A stretch of DNA of 64,000 nt from Paenibacillus sp. JZ16 (GCF_015326965.1 NZ_CP017659.1:6275001-6339000); one strand, 5' to 3'; positions 20,153 to 28,495 are shown, counted from the stretch's first letter. Notes: generated by a model from the sequence alone, not told the origin. Program-made: numbers and translations.

Positions 20153-21457
20153 TCAATCCGGCGTTTTTTCTACGAGCGGCTCATCATTTTGTTCATTGGA
20201 GAGGCCGGTAATCTCGAAGACTTTGAAGAGAAGGGCCATGAGAACACCTACGATGGTAGCCAGGGCCATACCCTTCAGCTCGATGGTAGTGTTAGGAATC
20301 TTCAATGTTACGCCGCTAATCCCTGTAACCAGGACCAGCGTAGCCAGGATCATGTTGCTTGCTTTGGAGAAATCGACCCTTTGCTCAACAAAGATCCGAA
20401 GACCGGAAGCTGCGATAACCCCGAACAGCAACAGAGATACGCCGCCCATTACAGGTGTAGGAATGTTCGCTACAACGGCGGAGAACGTACCGGAGAAGGA
20501 GAGCAGAATCGCAATAATGGCTGCTCCGGCAATTACGAATACCGAGTATACCTTTGTCAGTGCCATGACCCCGATATTTTCACCATAGGTGGTATTGGGT
20601 GTGGAGCCTACGAATCCTGACAGAATGGTGGATATACCGTTACCGAGAAGGGAGCGGTGCAGGCCAGGGTCTCTGGAGAGGTCTTTGCCCACGATATTGC
20701 TGGTGACCAGCAGGTGGCCGATGTGCTCAACGATCACAACGATTGCTACCGGTATGATGGACCAGATCGCTCCGTTATCGAAAACCGGGGTTGTCAGCTC
20801 CGGGGCCGACAGGAACTTCGCGTTCGCGATTTTTTCGGTGTCTACCACGCCTAGCGCGAAGGAGAGAGCATAACCGACAACAATTCCGATCAGAATGTGA
20901 ATGATTTTGGCGAAGCCGCGGAACAGGATCGATCCGAGTACGGTGACGCCAAGTGTTACGAGTGAAATCGTAATGATTTTAGGATCAAGGGATTGTCCCT
21001 CTTCTGGTAAGAAGCCGGCCATACCTGCGGCAACCGGTACAAGCTCAAGCCCGATCATGGCAATAATGGCACCCATTACCGCTGGCGGGAATACAAAGTC
21101 GATCCATTTGGTTCCTGCATATTTAACGATAAGAGCTACCAGGCAGAAGATAATCCCTGTTACGATAAAGGCGCCCAGTGCCTTGCTATAGTTGGCTTCC
21201 GGATCGTCGGCGAGCACGAGCAGAACCGGCGAGATAAAGGCAAAGCTTGAGCCGAGGTAGGCCGGGATCTTCCCTTTACATAAAAAAATGTAGAGCAGTG
21301 TGCCGATGCCGTTCATCAGCAGGATCATGCCGGGATCCACGCCGAATAGGTTCGGTACAAGCACCGTACTTCCGAACATGGCGAACAAATGCTGCAGGCT
21401 CAGAAGAAAGCCTGGGCCAAACGGAAGTTTCTCATCTACTTGAATTTCTCGTTGCAA
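20153..21457 (-). CDS. uraA: Uracil permease, NCS2 family
   Basis: 434 aa, about 14 membrane segments. The UraA-type substrate residues are visible: LSLQHLFAMFGST in TM1, VIVEHIGHL in TM8 and TTYGENIGVMALT in TM10. These favour uracil over xanthine or urate, and the protein probably imports uracil by proton symport. The start is TTG, about 9 nt after AGGAG. It is inserted in reverse between apt and rel, where Bacillus has no such gene. The promoter region carries a PurBox-like dyad, not an obvious PyrR attenuator. Confidence 0.9.
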   Translation of the reverse strand: MQREIQVDEKLPFGPGFLLSLQHLFAMFGSTVLVPNLFGVDPGMILLMNGIGTLLYIFLCKGKIPAYLGSSFAFISPVLLVLADDPEANYSKALGAFIVTGIIFCLVALIVKYAGTKWIDFVFPPAVMGAIIAMIGLELVPVAAGMAGFLPEEGQSLDPKIITISLVTLGVTVLGSILFRGFAKIIHILIGIVVGYALSFALGVVDTEKIANAKFLSAPELTTPVFDNGAIWSIIPVAIVVIVEHIGHLLVTSNIVGKDLSRDPGLHRSLLGNGISTILSGFVGSTPNTTYGENIGVMALTKVYSVFVIAGAAIIAILLSFSGTFSAVVANIPTPVMGGVSLLLFGVIAASGLRIFVEQRVDFSKASNMILATLVLVTGISGVTLKIPNTTIELKGMALATIVGVLMALLFKVFEITGLSNEQNDEPLVEKTPD

Positions 21458-21499
21458 ACCATTTCACTCCTCTTAGGACTTTAAATATAGGACCGTTCG

Positions 21500-21543
21500 C
21501 GTACGATCTTTAATAGATTAAATACAATCGTTCGTTTTTTCAA
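21500..21543 (-). promoter_or_regulatory. uraA promoter with PurBox-like inverted repeat
   Basis: On the minus strand TTGAAA (21543-21538) and TAATCT (21520-21515) are 17 nt apart, a good sigma-A promoter. Its spacer contains CGAACGAT, and ATCGTACG lies 19 nt further downstream (one mismatch in the inverted pair). CGAA-centred inverted PurBoxes are PurR sites in B. subtilis. PurR control is an inference. Confidence 0.45.
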
Positions 21544-21643
21544 CATTAATTTTTACAGTTCGTCAAAATATTCATTTCATGTCAAGTTTTGATGTCTCCG
21601 AGCCGGAAACGGGCATACTATAAGTGTCTGAACGCTCGACATG

Positions 21644-21672
21644 TTGACGTATAACGTCACAAGCGTCATAAT
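21644..21672 (+). promoter_or_regulatory. rel promoter with overlapping palindrome
   Basis: TTGACG at 21644-21649 and CATAAT at 21667-21672 are 17 nt apart. A 15-bp palindrome TGACGT-ATA-ACGTCA (21645-21659) overlaps the -35 box and could be an operator. The regulator is unknown. Confidence 0.55.
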
Positions 21673-21692
21673 GATAGGAAAACAATCACGAG

Positions 21693-21735
21693 GGAACCTG
21701 CACGTTTTGACAAGGGCGGGTTCCATTTTATATAG
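21693..21735 (+). promoter_or_regulatory. Leader hairpin before rel
   Basis: GGAACCTGC (21693-21701) pairs with GCGGGTTCC (21716-21724, one G-U), followed by ATTTTATATA. It lies in the transcribed leader, 35 nt before the rel ATG. It could be a weak attenuator or an RNA-stabilising hairpin. A second promoter-like pair, TTGACA (21707) and TATAGA (21731), overlaps it. Confidence 0.35.
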
Positions 21736-21758
21736 AAAGGGAAGAGAAGGACTCCAAA

Positions 21759-23936
21759 ATGGGCATAGAGCGATTACTCGAAAAGGCCAGCGCCTATATA
21801 AAAGAACCCGATCTTCTCCGCATCCAGGAAGCTTATGAATTTGCGGAGCAAGCCCACCACGGACAAGTGCGGAAATCGGGAGAACCTTATATTCTTCATC
21901 CGCTTGCGGTTGCAGACATCGTGGTGAATATGCAGATGGACACGTTGTCTATTATTGCTGCGTTGCTTCATGATGTCGTTGAGGATACAACTGTATCGCT
22001 CGAGCAGATCCGTGAGCGCTTCGGGGATACCTGCGCACTGCTGGTGGATGGTTTAACGAAACTGGAACGTATCCAATTCCGATCCAAAGAAGAACAGCAG
22101 AACGAAAATTATCGTAAAATGTTTATCGCGATGGCCCGGGACATCCGGGTGATCGTGATCAAGCTGGCGGATCGGCTTCACAATATGCGCACGCTTAAGT
22201 ATCAGTCCGAGGAAAGCCAGCGCCGTATTTCCTATGAAACGCTAGAGATCTTTTGTCCGATCGCTCATCGTCTAGGTATTTCCGCGATCAAGTGGGAGAT
22301 GGAGGATATCGCGCTTCGTTACTTGAATCCGCAGCAGTATTACCGCATTGCGAATTTAATGCACAAGAAGCGGGCTGAACGTGAGCAGTATATCGACAAT
22401 GTCATAGTCTGTATCCGTGAGAAGCTCGACGAGATGGGCATACAAGCCGACTTATCGGGCAGGCCGAAGCATATCTACAGCGTGTTTAAGAAAATGACGG
22501 TGAAGAACAAGCAATTCAACGAAATTTATGATCTTCTTGCAATCCGCATTATTGTGGACAATATCAAGGATTGTTATGCTACGCTTGGCATCATCCACAC
22601 CTTGTGGAAGCCGATGCCTGGCCGTTTCAAAGATTATATCGCCATGCCAAAAACGAATATGTATCAATCTCTTCATACGACGGTGGTCGGACCGAATGGG
22701 GAACCGACAGAGGTTCAGATCCGGACCTGGGAGATGCATCGTACGGCAGAGTACGGTATCGCGGCTCACTGGTCCTATAAAGAAGGTTCCGCAGGCAACG
22801 GAGGCAGCTTCGATAATAAGATGACGTTCTTCCGTGAAATATTGGAACTGCAGCATGAGACGAAGGATGCCTCGGAATTTGTAGAATCTCTGAAGATGGA
22901 CTTTTTCTCCGATCTGGTTTTTGTGTTTACGCCAAAAGGCGAGGTGATCGAGCTGCCTTCAGGCTCCGTCCCTCTCGATTTTGCCTACCGAATTCATACT
23001 GAAGTAGGAAATCGAACGATTGGTGCCAAGGTCAACGGCAGAATCGTTCCGCTGGATCATCAACTCAAGACCGGCGATATCGTGGAAATTTTAACATCGA
23101 AACATTCGTACGGTCCGAGCCAGGACTGGTTGAAGATTGCCCAATCCTCCCATGCCCGCAGTAAGATCAAGCAGTGGTTCAAGAAAGAGAAGCGGGAAGA
23201 GAATGTGGAGAAGGGGCGCGATATGCTGGAGCGCGAAATCAAGCGCCTCGGTCTTGAGGTGTCCGAATGGACGACCGATGATAAATTAATGGAGGCGGCC
23301 AAGAAATTCGCCTTTAATGATATCGAGGATATGTTATCGGCGGTTGGCTTTGGCGGGATCACGGCCGCTCAAATCTGTACCAAAGTGACCGAGAAGCTCC
23401 GTAAGGAGCAGGAGGAAGCGAATCAGCTTGAATTGACCTCCGAGATGAAGGAAATCAAGCCGGCGGAGAAACGAAGCCGTCCGACTAACGGCGTGCGCGT
23501 GAAGGGGATTGATAATCTGCTGGTGCGCTTCGCGAGATGCTGCAATCCCGTACCCGGCGATGATATTGTCGGTTACGTTACCCGCGGACGCGGCGTATCG
23601 GTCCATCGTTCGGATTGTGCCAATCTGCCGTCCATGGGTGAAGGCGAGGATGCCGCTCGCGTCATCGAGGTGGAATGGGAAACGGCGGTTGAGGCTAACT
23701 ACAGCGTCGATATCGAAGTGACGGGCCATGATCGCAACGGACTGTTAAATGAAGTTCTTCAGGCCGTTTCAGAGAGCAAAACAAATATTTCCGCTGTGAC
23801 CGGCCGATCTGACAAGAACAAAATGGCGATGATTCACATGACGATTTTGATCCGCAATACGGATCATCTCCATTCCGTTGTGGAGCGAATCAAGCGGGTG
23901 AAGGATGTATATACCGTTCATCGAATCATGCAGTGA
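21759..23936 (+). CDS. rel: Bifunctional (p)ppGpp synthetase/hydrolase
   Basis: 725 aa, standard long RSH enzyme. The hydrolase HD domain has LLHDVVEDT with His-Asp near residues 71-72. The synthetase domain carries GRFKDYIAMPKTNMYQSLHT near 288-307, and TGS starts near 387 (VFTPKGEVIELPSGSVPLDFA). A conserved Cys-containing region (RCCNPVPGDDIVGYVTRGRG) and a C-terminal ACT domain follow. Both active sites look intact. It makes and degrades the stringent-response alarmone. The ATG follows GGGAAGAGAAGG. dtd is next on the strand, as in Bacillus, but separated by 110-bp repeats. Confidence 0.97.
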   Translation: MGIERLLEKASAYIKEPDLLRIQEAYEFAEQAHHGQVRKSGEPYILHPLAVADIVVNMQMDTLSIIAALLHDVVEDTTVSLEQIRERFGDTCALLVDGLTKLERIQFRSKEEQQNENYRKMFIAMARDIRVIVIKLADRLHNMRTLKYQSEESQRRISYETLEIFCPIAHRLGISAIKWEMEDIALRYLNPQQYYRIANLMHKKRAEREQYIDNVIVCIREKLDEMGIQADLSGRPKHIYSVFKKMTVKNKQFNEIYDLLAIRIIVDNIKDCYATLGIIHTLWKPMPGRFKDYIAMPKTNMYQSLHTTVVGPNGEPTEVQIRTWEMHRTAEYGIAAHWSYKEGSAGNGGSFDNKMTFFREILELQHETKDASEFVESLKMDFFSDLVFVFTPKGEVIELPSGSVPLDFAYRIHTEVGNRTIGAKVNGRIVPLDHQLKTGDIVEILTSKHSYGPSQDWLKIAQSSHARSKIKQWFKKEKREENVEKGRDMLEREIKRLGLEVSEWTTDDKLMEAAKKFAFNDIEDMLSAVGFGGITAAQICTKVTEKLRKEQEEANQLELTSEMKEIKPAEKRSRPTNGVRVKGIDNLLVRFARCCNPVPGDDIVGYVTRGRGVSVHRSDCANLPSMGEGEDAARVIEVEWETAVEANYSVDIEVTGHDRNGLLNEVLQAVSESKTNISAVTGRSDKNKMAMIHMTILIRNTDHLHSVVERIKRVKDVYTVHRIMQ

Positions 23937-24016
23937 TGCAAGTGATGGCACGGTAGCGTGGTTAACGGACTCCGGGGTTTCATGGACATGTACAGTCTCG
24001 GGATGATTATACGAAT

Positions 24017-24054
24017 GCGGTCTGTTATCCTGCGGGAGACAGGCCGTTTTATTT
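24017..24054 (+). terminator. Terminator after rel, related to the repeat unit
   Basis: GCGGTCTGT pairs with ACAGGCCGT (one G-U), followed by TTTATTTT. It shares GCGGTCTGT and the T-rich end before TAAGATG with the tail of the 110-bp repeat unit, so it may be a diverged partial copy. Confidence 0.65.
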
Positions 24055-24384
24055 TAAGATGTCAGCGTATAAACTTCGGAGGATCTGTCTGCCTGATATC
24101 GCAAGAAAAACTACCGATAAACGCGGTCTGTCTTCTTAGAGAGTACATCGATAGACATTTTTCTTAAGATGTCAGAGTATAAACTTCGGAGGATCTGTCT
24201 GCCTGATATCGCAAGAAAAACTACCGATAAACGCGGTCTGTCTTCTTAGAGAGTACATCGATAGACATTTTTCTTAAGATGTCAGCGTATAAACTTCGGA
24301 GGATCTGTCTGCCTGATATCGCAAGAAAAACTACCGATAAACGCGGTCTGTCTTCTTAGAGAGTACATCGATAGACATTTTTCT
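24055..24384 (+). repeat. Three tandem 110-bp repeats between rel and dtd
   Basis: Three head-to-tail units lie at 24055-24164, 24165-24274 and 24275-24384. Units 1 and 3 are identical and unit 2 differs by one base (A for C at 24176). The period is not a multiple of 3 and no frame is kept, so they are not coding. Each unit has a possible hairpin TATCG/CGATA and a terminator-like hairpin GTCTGTC/GATAGAC followed by ATTTTTCT. The dtd ribosome-binding site begins 10 nt after the last unit. Function unknown. Confidence 0.95.
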
Positions 24385-24408
24385 TATGGAAAAAAGGAGC
24401 TAAACACA

Positions 24409-24852
24409 ATGAGAGTGGTTATTCAAAGATGTAAGCATGCGCAAGTCACGGTTGACAATGAAATCGTTGGCCAGATTGAAGCGGGATTGATGGTGCTGGT
24501 CGGTGTGACGCACGAGGATGAAGAGAAGGATGCCAAATACCTTGCCGAGAAGGTTGCGGGGCTGCGCATTTTTGAGGACGAGGATGGAAAAATGAATTTT
24601 AGCGTCCAGGACGTGGGCGGAGCCATTCTGTCGGTATCCCAGTTTACACTTTATGGTGACACCCGCAAGGGAAAACGCCCGAATTTCATGGCCGCCGCCA
24701 AACCGGATGAAGCGAATGCATTGTATGAAGCGTTTAACCGCGAGCTCATAGCGAAGGGGTTGCAGGTTGAGACCGGGGTGTTCGGAGCCATGATGGACGT
24801 GTCGCTAACGAATTGGGGACCGGTAACCCTGATCATTGACAGCAGATCATAA
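24409..24852 (+). CDS. dtd: D-aminoacyl-tRNA deacylase
   Basis: 147 aa. DTD removes D-amino acids, and glycine from tRNA-Ala, from mischarged tRNAs. The active-site segment [15 protein letters not shown] is near residue 78, and the cis-proline motif GPVT is in [11 protein letters not shown] near the end; the residue before it is W where NDGPVT is common. The ATG follows AAAAAGGAGC by 8 nt. Its leader consists of the 110-bp repeats. Confidence 0.97.
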   Translation: MRVVIQRCKHAQVTVDNEIVGQIEAGLMVLVGVTHEDEEKDAKYLAEKVAGLRIFEDEDGKMNFSVQDVGGAILSVSQFTLYGDTRKGKRPNFMAAAKPDEANALYEAFNRELIAKGLQVETGVFGAMMDVSLTNWGPVTLIIDSRS

Positions 24853-24955
24853 GCGGCTAAAAAGACGGGCAGCATGCATCATATTGGAGAGATGGGGCAT
24901 CCTGAGTGAACAATGCTTGTGAGGCATTCACACAAAAAAAGGAGCCGTGTTTGCT

Positions 24956-25123
24956 ATGCGCCAACCTCCCAAATTTTCGATATGGAGCAGTTTGCCCACG
25001 ATGGTCGGGTCCGGAGACATTAGGGAAGCAGCGAGCACAGAGCGCATGGTTGCAGCTTCGGAAGATCCTGTACAGCTCATCAGCATAAAGGGACATATGC
25101 GGAAGCAGCTGCCGAGATCGTAG
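24956..25123 (+). CDS. Short ORF of unknown function (55 aa)
   Basis: 55 codons from ATG to TAG, with AAAAAAAGGAG 11 nt upstream and a perfect terminator 41 nt downstream. The product starts MRQPPKFSIWSSLPTMVG, has an amphipathic middle and a basic end (HMRKQLPRS), and no membrane segment. I do not recognise it. It could be a small real gene or the start of a broken longer one. The 24853-25341 gap holds nothing else I can support. Confidence 0.4.
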   Translation: MRQPPKFSIWSSLPTMVGSGDIREAASTERMVAASEDPVQLISIKGHMRKQLPRS

Positions 25124-25164
25124 GACCCAATAGGATCGTGTGTCACTTCTGGTGACTTCATGAA

Positions 25165-25196
25165 AGAGCCTGAGAATATTCTCAGGCTCTTCTTCA
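25165..25196 (+). terminator. Terminator after the 55-aa ORF
   Basis: AGAGCCTGAG pairs perfectly with CTCAGGCTCT around AATATT, followed by TCTTCTT. Confidence 0.85.
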
Positions 25197-25341
25197 TAAG
25201 TTGTGAGTCCCACAGCCCCCCCTATCATGACCATGTACCTGAATGGTGCAGATCGCAGGGCTTCCGTCCATTCCGCTGTTATAAAAAGGACATTCCAGGG
25301 TAATAACAAATCGAGGACAATCATGAAAGGAGACATGCCAG

Positions 25342-25848
25342 ATGAGTAAAGTTGCATTTCTACTAGCTGACCAATTCGAAGATTCCGAGATGAAAACTCC
25401 TTATGATGCCGTGAAGGAAGCGGGGCATCAAGCTGATATTATTGGGTTGAAGCAAGGACAAGAGGTTAAGGGTAAACAAGGCAAGGCATCGTATACAACG
25501 GATAAAGCCATTGCCGACGTCAATATAAACGATTATGATGCGGTGGTTATTCCAGGCGGCTCTTCCCCGGAAAATTTGCGTCTGGATTCCCATATATTGC
25601 AGTTTGTTGCAGCAGCGGACAAGGCAGGCAAACCAATTGCCTCGATATGCCACGGGCCGCAAATTCTGGCAAGTGCCGACCTGCTGAAGGGACGCACGAT
25701 CACTTCCTATCCTCCGCTTCAGGATGATATGGTGAATGCCGGCGCTAACTTTAAGGATGAGGAAGTCGTCGTGGATCGTAACTTGATTACGTCCCGGACG
25801 CCGAAAGACGAGCCGGCCTTTGTGCGTGAGCTGTTAAAGGCACTGTAA
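25342..25848 (+). CDS. DJ-1/PfpI family protein, type 1 glutamine amidotransferase-like
   Basis: 168 aa. A compact PfpI-type fold with nucleophile Cys103 and His104 in SICHGPQIL and the partner Glu16 in FEDSEMK. PGGSSPENLR forms the usual loop. B. subtilis relatives (YraA, YfkM) are general stress proteins proposed to repair glycated proteins or act as proteases; the exact activity is not readable. The ATG follows GAAAGGAGAC. Monocistronic between two terminators, with the next stress-like gene 83 nt downstream. Confidence 0.92.
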   Translation: MSKVAFLLADQFEDSEMKTPYDAVKEAGHQADIIGLKQGQEVKGKQGKASYTTDKAIADVNINDYDAVVIPGGSSPENLRLDSHILQFVAAADKAGKPIASICHGPQILASADLLKGRTITSYPPLQDDMVNAGANFKDEEVVVDRNLITSRTPKDEPAFVRELLKAL

Positions 25849-25931
25849 GAAGAAAGCAGCTGCATGCTGTATGGTTGTCCATGTTATACCGGTCTTTCAA
25901 ACACTTGGGTTGAAAAAAAGGAGGAATGGAC

Positions 25932-26387
25932 ATGTCTAGACAAATTCAAGCTTATTTCAGAACGGAAGACGACGCTGAAGGCGCAAGGACGAGGCTGTTA
26001 ACGTACAACACGGAGCAGCTGGAGGTGGGACAGCTTCAGGATTCGGTTCGAGGCGGAGGCAACATCCTCGTGCCACTGGTGCCGTGGGGTAATTCCGGCA
26101 CGGGTGGAGCGACTGCTGGGGCTACAACGATGGGAGCACCCGGCGGAGTCGTGGGGGCTCCCGGGGTCATCGTGGGCTCCCGTGACGCCAATGACAGCCG
26201 CGATATAGCGCAAGATCGACCGCACGGCGATGACACACTGGGCGACACGTGGCGCGAAGCAGACGTAACGGACCGGGACTATGATGATCTGAGATATACG
26301 CTGTCCGTTAAGGTAAGGGACGAGGATTACGATCAGATCGTACATGATTTGCGGGCGAATAACGCTTATGTGGAGCGATTTGACTAA
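25932..26387 (+). CDS. Unrecognised Gly-rich protein
   Basis: 151 aa. Two short alpha/beta-looking ends (RQIQAYFRTEDDAEGARTRLL and YTLSVKVRDEDYDQIVHDL) flank a Gly/Ala/Pro/Val-rich middle of about 45 residues and a very acidic stretch (DANDSRDIAQDRPHGDD). No signal peptide or membrane segment is evident, although the middle is hydrophobic enough to insert. I chose the second ATG at 25932, 7 nt after AAGGAGGA; the ATG at 25926 abuts that site. It may be co-transcribed with the PfpI gene. The function is unknown. Confidence 0.75.
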   Translation: MSRQIQAYFRTEDDAEGARTRLLTYNTEQLEVGQLQDSVRGGGNILVPLVPWGNSGTGGATAGATTMGAPGGVVGAPGVIVGSRDANDSRDIAQDRPHGDDTLGDTWREADVTDRDYDDLRYTLSVKVRDEDYDQIVHDLRANNAYVERFD

Positions 26388-26468
26388 TTAGCAAAGAAGC
26401 TAGCAGCGCGTTATTTCCCTTTTAGAAGATGGAAGATCATCATTCCCGGGGAGCTTACCTGGGAACGC

Positions 26469-26504
26469 AAAAGGGCTGTTCCGCTGATGGAGCAGCCTTT
26501 TTTG
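26469..26504 (+). terminator. Terminator after the Gly-rich protein gene
   Basis: AAAAGGGCTGTTCC pairs with GGAGCAGCCTTTT around GCTGAT, followed by TTT. Confidence 0.85.
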
Positions 26505-26506
26505 GT

Positions 26507-26656
26507 TATAATATTAAAAGCGCTTTCTTGCTTGTAACATAACTGTAATGTTTGTTCAATGTTTCTTTAATATTCCCTGTTTATAATAACAGCATGACCC
26601 CCTTTTTTATATAATATATGTTTTGGACCTACAACGTGGTTTGTAGGTTTTTTTCT
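26507..26656 (+). ncRNA. Possible short transcript ending in an orphan terminator
   Basis: A clean terminator, ACCTACAA-CGTGG-TTTGTAGGT then TTTTTT, lies at 26627-26656. The previous gene is already closed by the terminator at 26469. Several TATAAT-like boxes precede it (26582, 26609), but none has a convincing -35. There is no ORF. Either a short RNA is made here or the terminator is a backup. Confidence 0.3.
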
Positions 26657-26683
26657 TTTTTCGGGCAATTTCAACAAAGTTTC

Positions 26684-26712
26684 TTGACTTTAGTGTGGTA
26701 GTTCATTAGAAT
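26684..26712 (+). promoter_or_regulatory. hisS-aspS promoter
   Basis: TTGACT at 26684-26689 and TAGAAT at 26707-26712 are 17 nt apart, just upstream of the T-box leader. Confidence 0.75.
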
Positions 26713-26749
26713 CTAAAAATATAATGTTTTGGGTATACTATATTTATCA

Positions 26750-27056
26750 ATAACAGATTTCATGACGGGAACAAGTACTCCATCCCCACAAGACCAGAGA
26801 AGAATCCCTTGGCTGTAAGGATTCGCTTGATGAGTGGACGAATGACCTCCCCGAGAACAGACGGCGAAGCAAGCACCGGTTAACCGGTGGGATAGACAGT
26901 AGCCGAACTGCGCGGCCGGGCGTTATACGGATGAAGCGGATGATTGAACGCACTGATTAAAGGTGTGTCAACGCCGGAATGTGGGTGGTACCACGGGTGA
27001 TTATATAACGATCTCTCGTCCCTGTTGTCTTAGGACAGCGGGGCGGGAGATTTTTT
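26750..27056 (+). promoter_or_regulatory. T-box leader of hisS-aspS, specifier GAC (Asp)
   Basis: The T-box sequence GTGGGTGGTACCACG (from 26981) is followed by a terminator with TTTTTT ending at 27056. Stem I shows AGTA at 26774-26777, AGAGA at 26796 and GGCTG at 26811. The specifier loop is closed by TCCA/TGGA above and CGGGA/TCCCCG below, placing GAAT at 26840-26843 and then GAC at 26844-26846. The same geometry in the alaS leader gives its Ala codon. The leader therefore seems to sense uncharged tRNA-Asp, although hisS is the first gene. Confidence 0.85.
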
Positions 27057-27195
27057 AGTTTTCACGGCTTATTGCGAAATGACTCCCCAGGAGTTTTTCC
27101 ATAGTTAGTTCTAAGTTAGTTTCAAGAAGTGAACCAGATCAAGGCAATGGACATGTTCCAAGGGTGAAGATGTCATAGGACGTGGAGGGATGAAG

Positions 27196-28449
27196 ATGGC
27201 AAACGAGAAGTTCGAGAAACCGACAGGCACGCAGGACATCCTGCCAGGTGCCGTCGAGAAATGGCAGTTTATCGAGGAGAAGGCACGCGATTTGTGCCGA
27301 AGATACAACTACCGCGAAATTCGCACACCGATCTTTGAGCAGACCGAGTTGTTCGAACGCGGGGTGGGCGAAACCACCGACATCGTAGAGAAGGAAATGT
27401 ATACGTTCAAGGATAAAGGGGATCGCAGCATGACCCTACGTCCGGAAGGAACGGCAGGCGTCGTGCGGGCATATGTGCAAAACAAGCTGTATGGAGAGCC
27501 TGACGTCACGAAGCTGTATTACATGGGTCCCATGTTCCGCTACGAGCGTCCACAGGCGGGACGTTACCGTCAATTCCATCAGTTCGGCGTCGAGGTGTTC
27601 GGGACGGCAGATCCGGCTATCGATGCCGAGGTGATTGCGCTGGGATACAGCTTCTACAAGGAGCTTGGGCTGAACGGGGTAAAAGCAGAGATTAACTCTG
27701 TAGGGACGCCTGAGGTACGGGCGGCTTACCGCAGTGCGCTGCTAGCTTTCCTGGAACCGATGAAAGAGAACCTATGCTCGGATTGCCAGTCGCGCATGGA
27801 ACGCAACCCGCTGCGCGTGTTGGACTGCAAGAAGGACCAAGGGAAGTTCGATGATGCGCCTTCGATTCTGGACAGCCTGGACGAGGAATGCAGCACGCAC
27901 TTTGAGAAAGTGAAAGGGTACCTGGATGCGATGGGCATCGAGTATGAAATCAATCCAAGACTGGTTCGGGGATTGGACTATTATACGCATACCGCATTTG
28001 AATTCAAGACCCAGGGCATCGGCGCGATTGATACGGTAGGCGGCGGAGGGCGGTTCAACGGACTGGTCGATCAGATCGGCGGACCGGATCAGCCTGGCAT
28101 CGGGTTCGGGATTGGTCTTGAGCGAATCCAATTGATTCTGGAACACCAAGGGGTTAATCTGTCGGCAGCCAAGCCGCTGGATGTCTATCTGGTGGCGCTG
28201 GGTGAAGCCGCTGAGCAGGAAGTGGCCAAATTGATCTACGAACTGCGAAGCAAGGGCGTAGCTGCCGAACGTGATTACCTTGGCCGGAAAATGAAAGCCC
28301 AGATGAAGTCCGCCGACCGTTTGCAAGCTCGTTATACCGCCATTTTGGGTGAAGATGAACTGGCGCGCGGAGAGATTGCACTGAAGTCGATGGAGACCGG
28401 CGAGCAGCGTACGGTTAGATTGGACGCTCTGGTTCAAGAATTGGTTTAA
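27196..28449 (+). CDS. hisS: Histidine-tRNA ligase
   Basis: 417 aa, class II synthetase. Motif 1 lies in the N-terminal region, motif 2 is [17 protein letters not shown] near residue 115, the His-binding loops are [14 protein letters not shown] and [11 protein letters not shown], and motif 3 is [12 protein letters not shown] near 300. An anticodon-binding domain ends the protein. I chose the ATG at 27196, 6 nt after GGAGGGA; the ATG at 27190 abuts that site. Expressed through the T-box leader and followed by aspS after 46 nt. Confidence 0.98.
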   Translation: MANEKFEKPTGTQDILPGAVEKWQFIEEKARDLCRRYNYREIRTPIFEQTELFERGVGETTDIVEKEMYTFKDKGDRSMTLRPEGTAGVVRAYVQNKLYGEPDVTKLYYMGPMFRYERPQAGRYRQFHQFGVEVFGTADPAIDAEVIALGYSFYKELGLNGVKAEINSVGTPEVRAAYRSALLAFLEPMKENLCSDCQSRMERNPLRVLDCKKDQGKFDDAPSILDSLDEECSTHFEKVKGYLDAMGIEYEINPRLVRGLDYYTHTAFEFKTQGIGAIDTVGGGGRFNGLVDQIGGPDQPGIGFGIGLERIQLILEHQGVNLSAAKPLDVYLVALGEAAEQEVAKLIYELRSKGVAAERDYLGRKMKAQMKSADRLQARYTAILGEDELARGEIALKSMETGEQRTVRLDALVQELV

Positions 28450-28495
28450 TCGTCGTATGAAGCGACTTAATTATAGTAAAGGGGAATGATAAACG

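Noticed and set aside
24055..24384. CRISPR array or coding repeat
   Set aside because: The 110-bp units are contiguous with no spacers, far too long for CRISPR repeats, and the period breaks the reading frame. The 69-codon frame at 23958-24167 is therefore also rejected.
25278..25303. Sigma-B-type promoter before the PfpI gene (GTTATA, 14 nt, GGGTAA)
   Set aside because: The match is fair, but many Paenibacillus appear to lack sigma-B, and both boxes deviate from consensus.
24857..25357. 166-codon minus-strand frame
   Set aside because: It runs through a perfect terminator and the 55-aa ORF, without a ribosome-binding site or a recognisable domain.
26532..26575. PhoP-like direct repeats (TGTAACATAAC, TGTAATGTTTG)
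   Set aside because: Only two loose 11-bp repeats, with no phosphate gene nearby.
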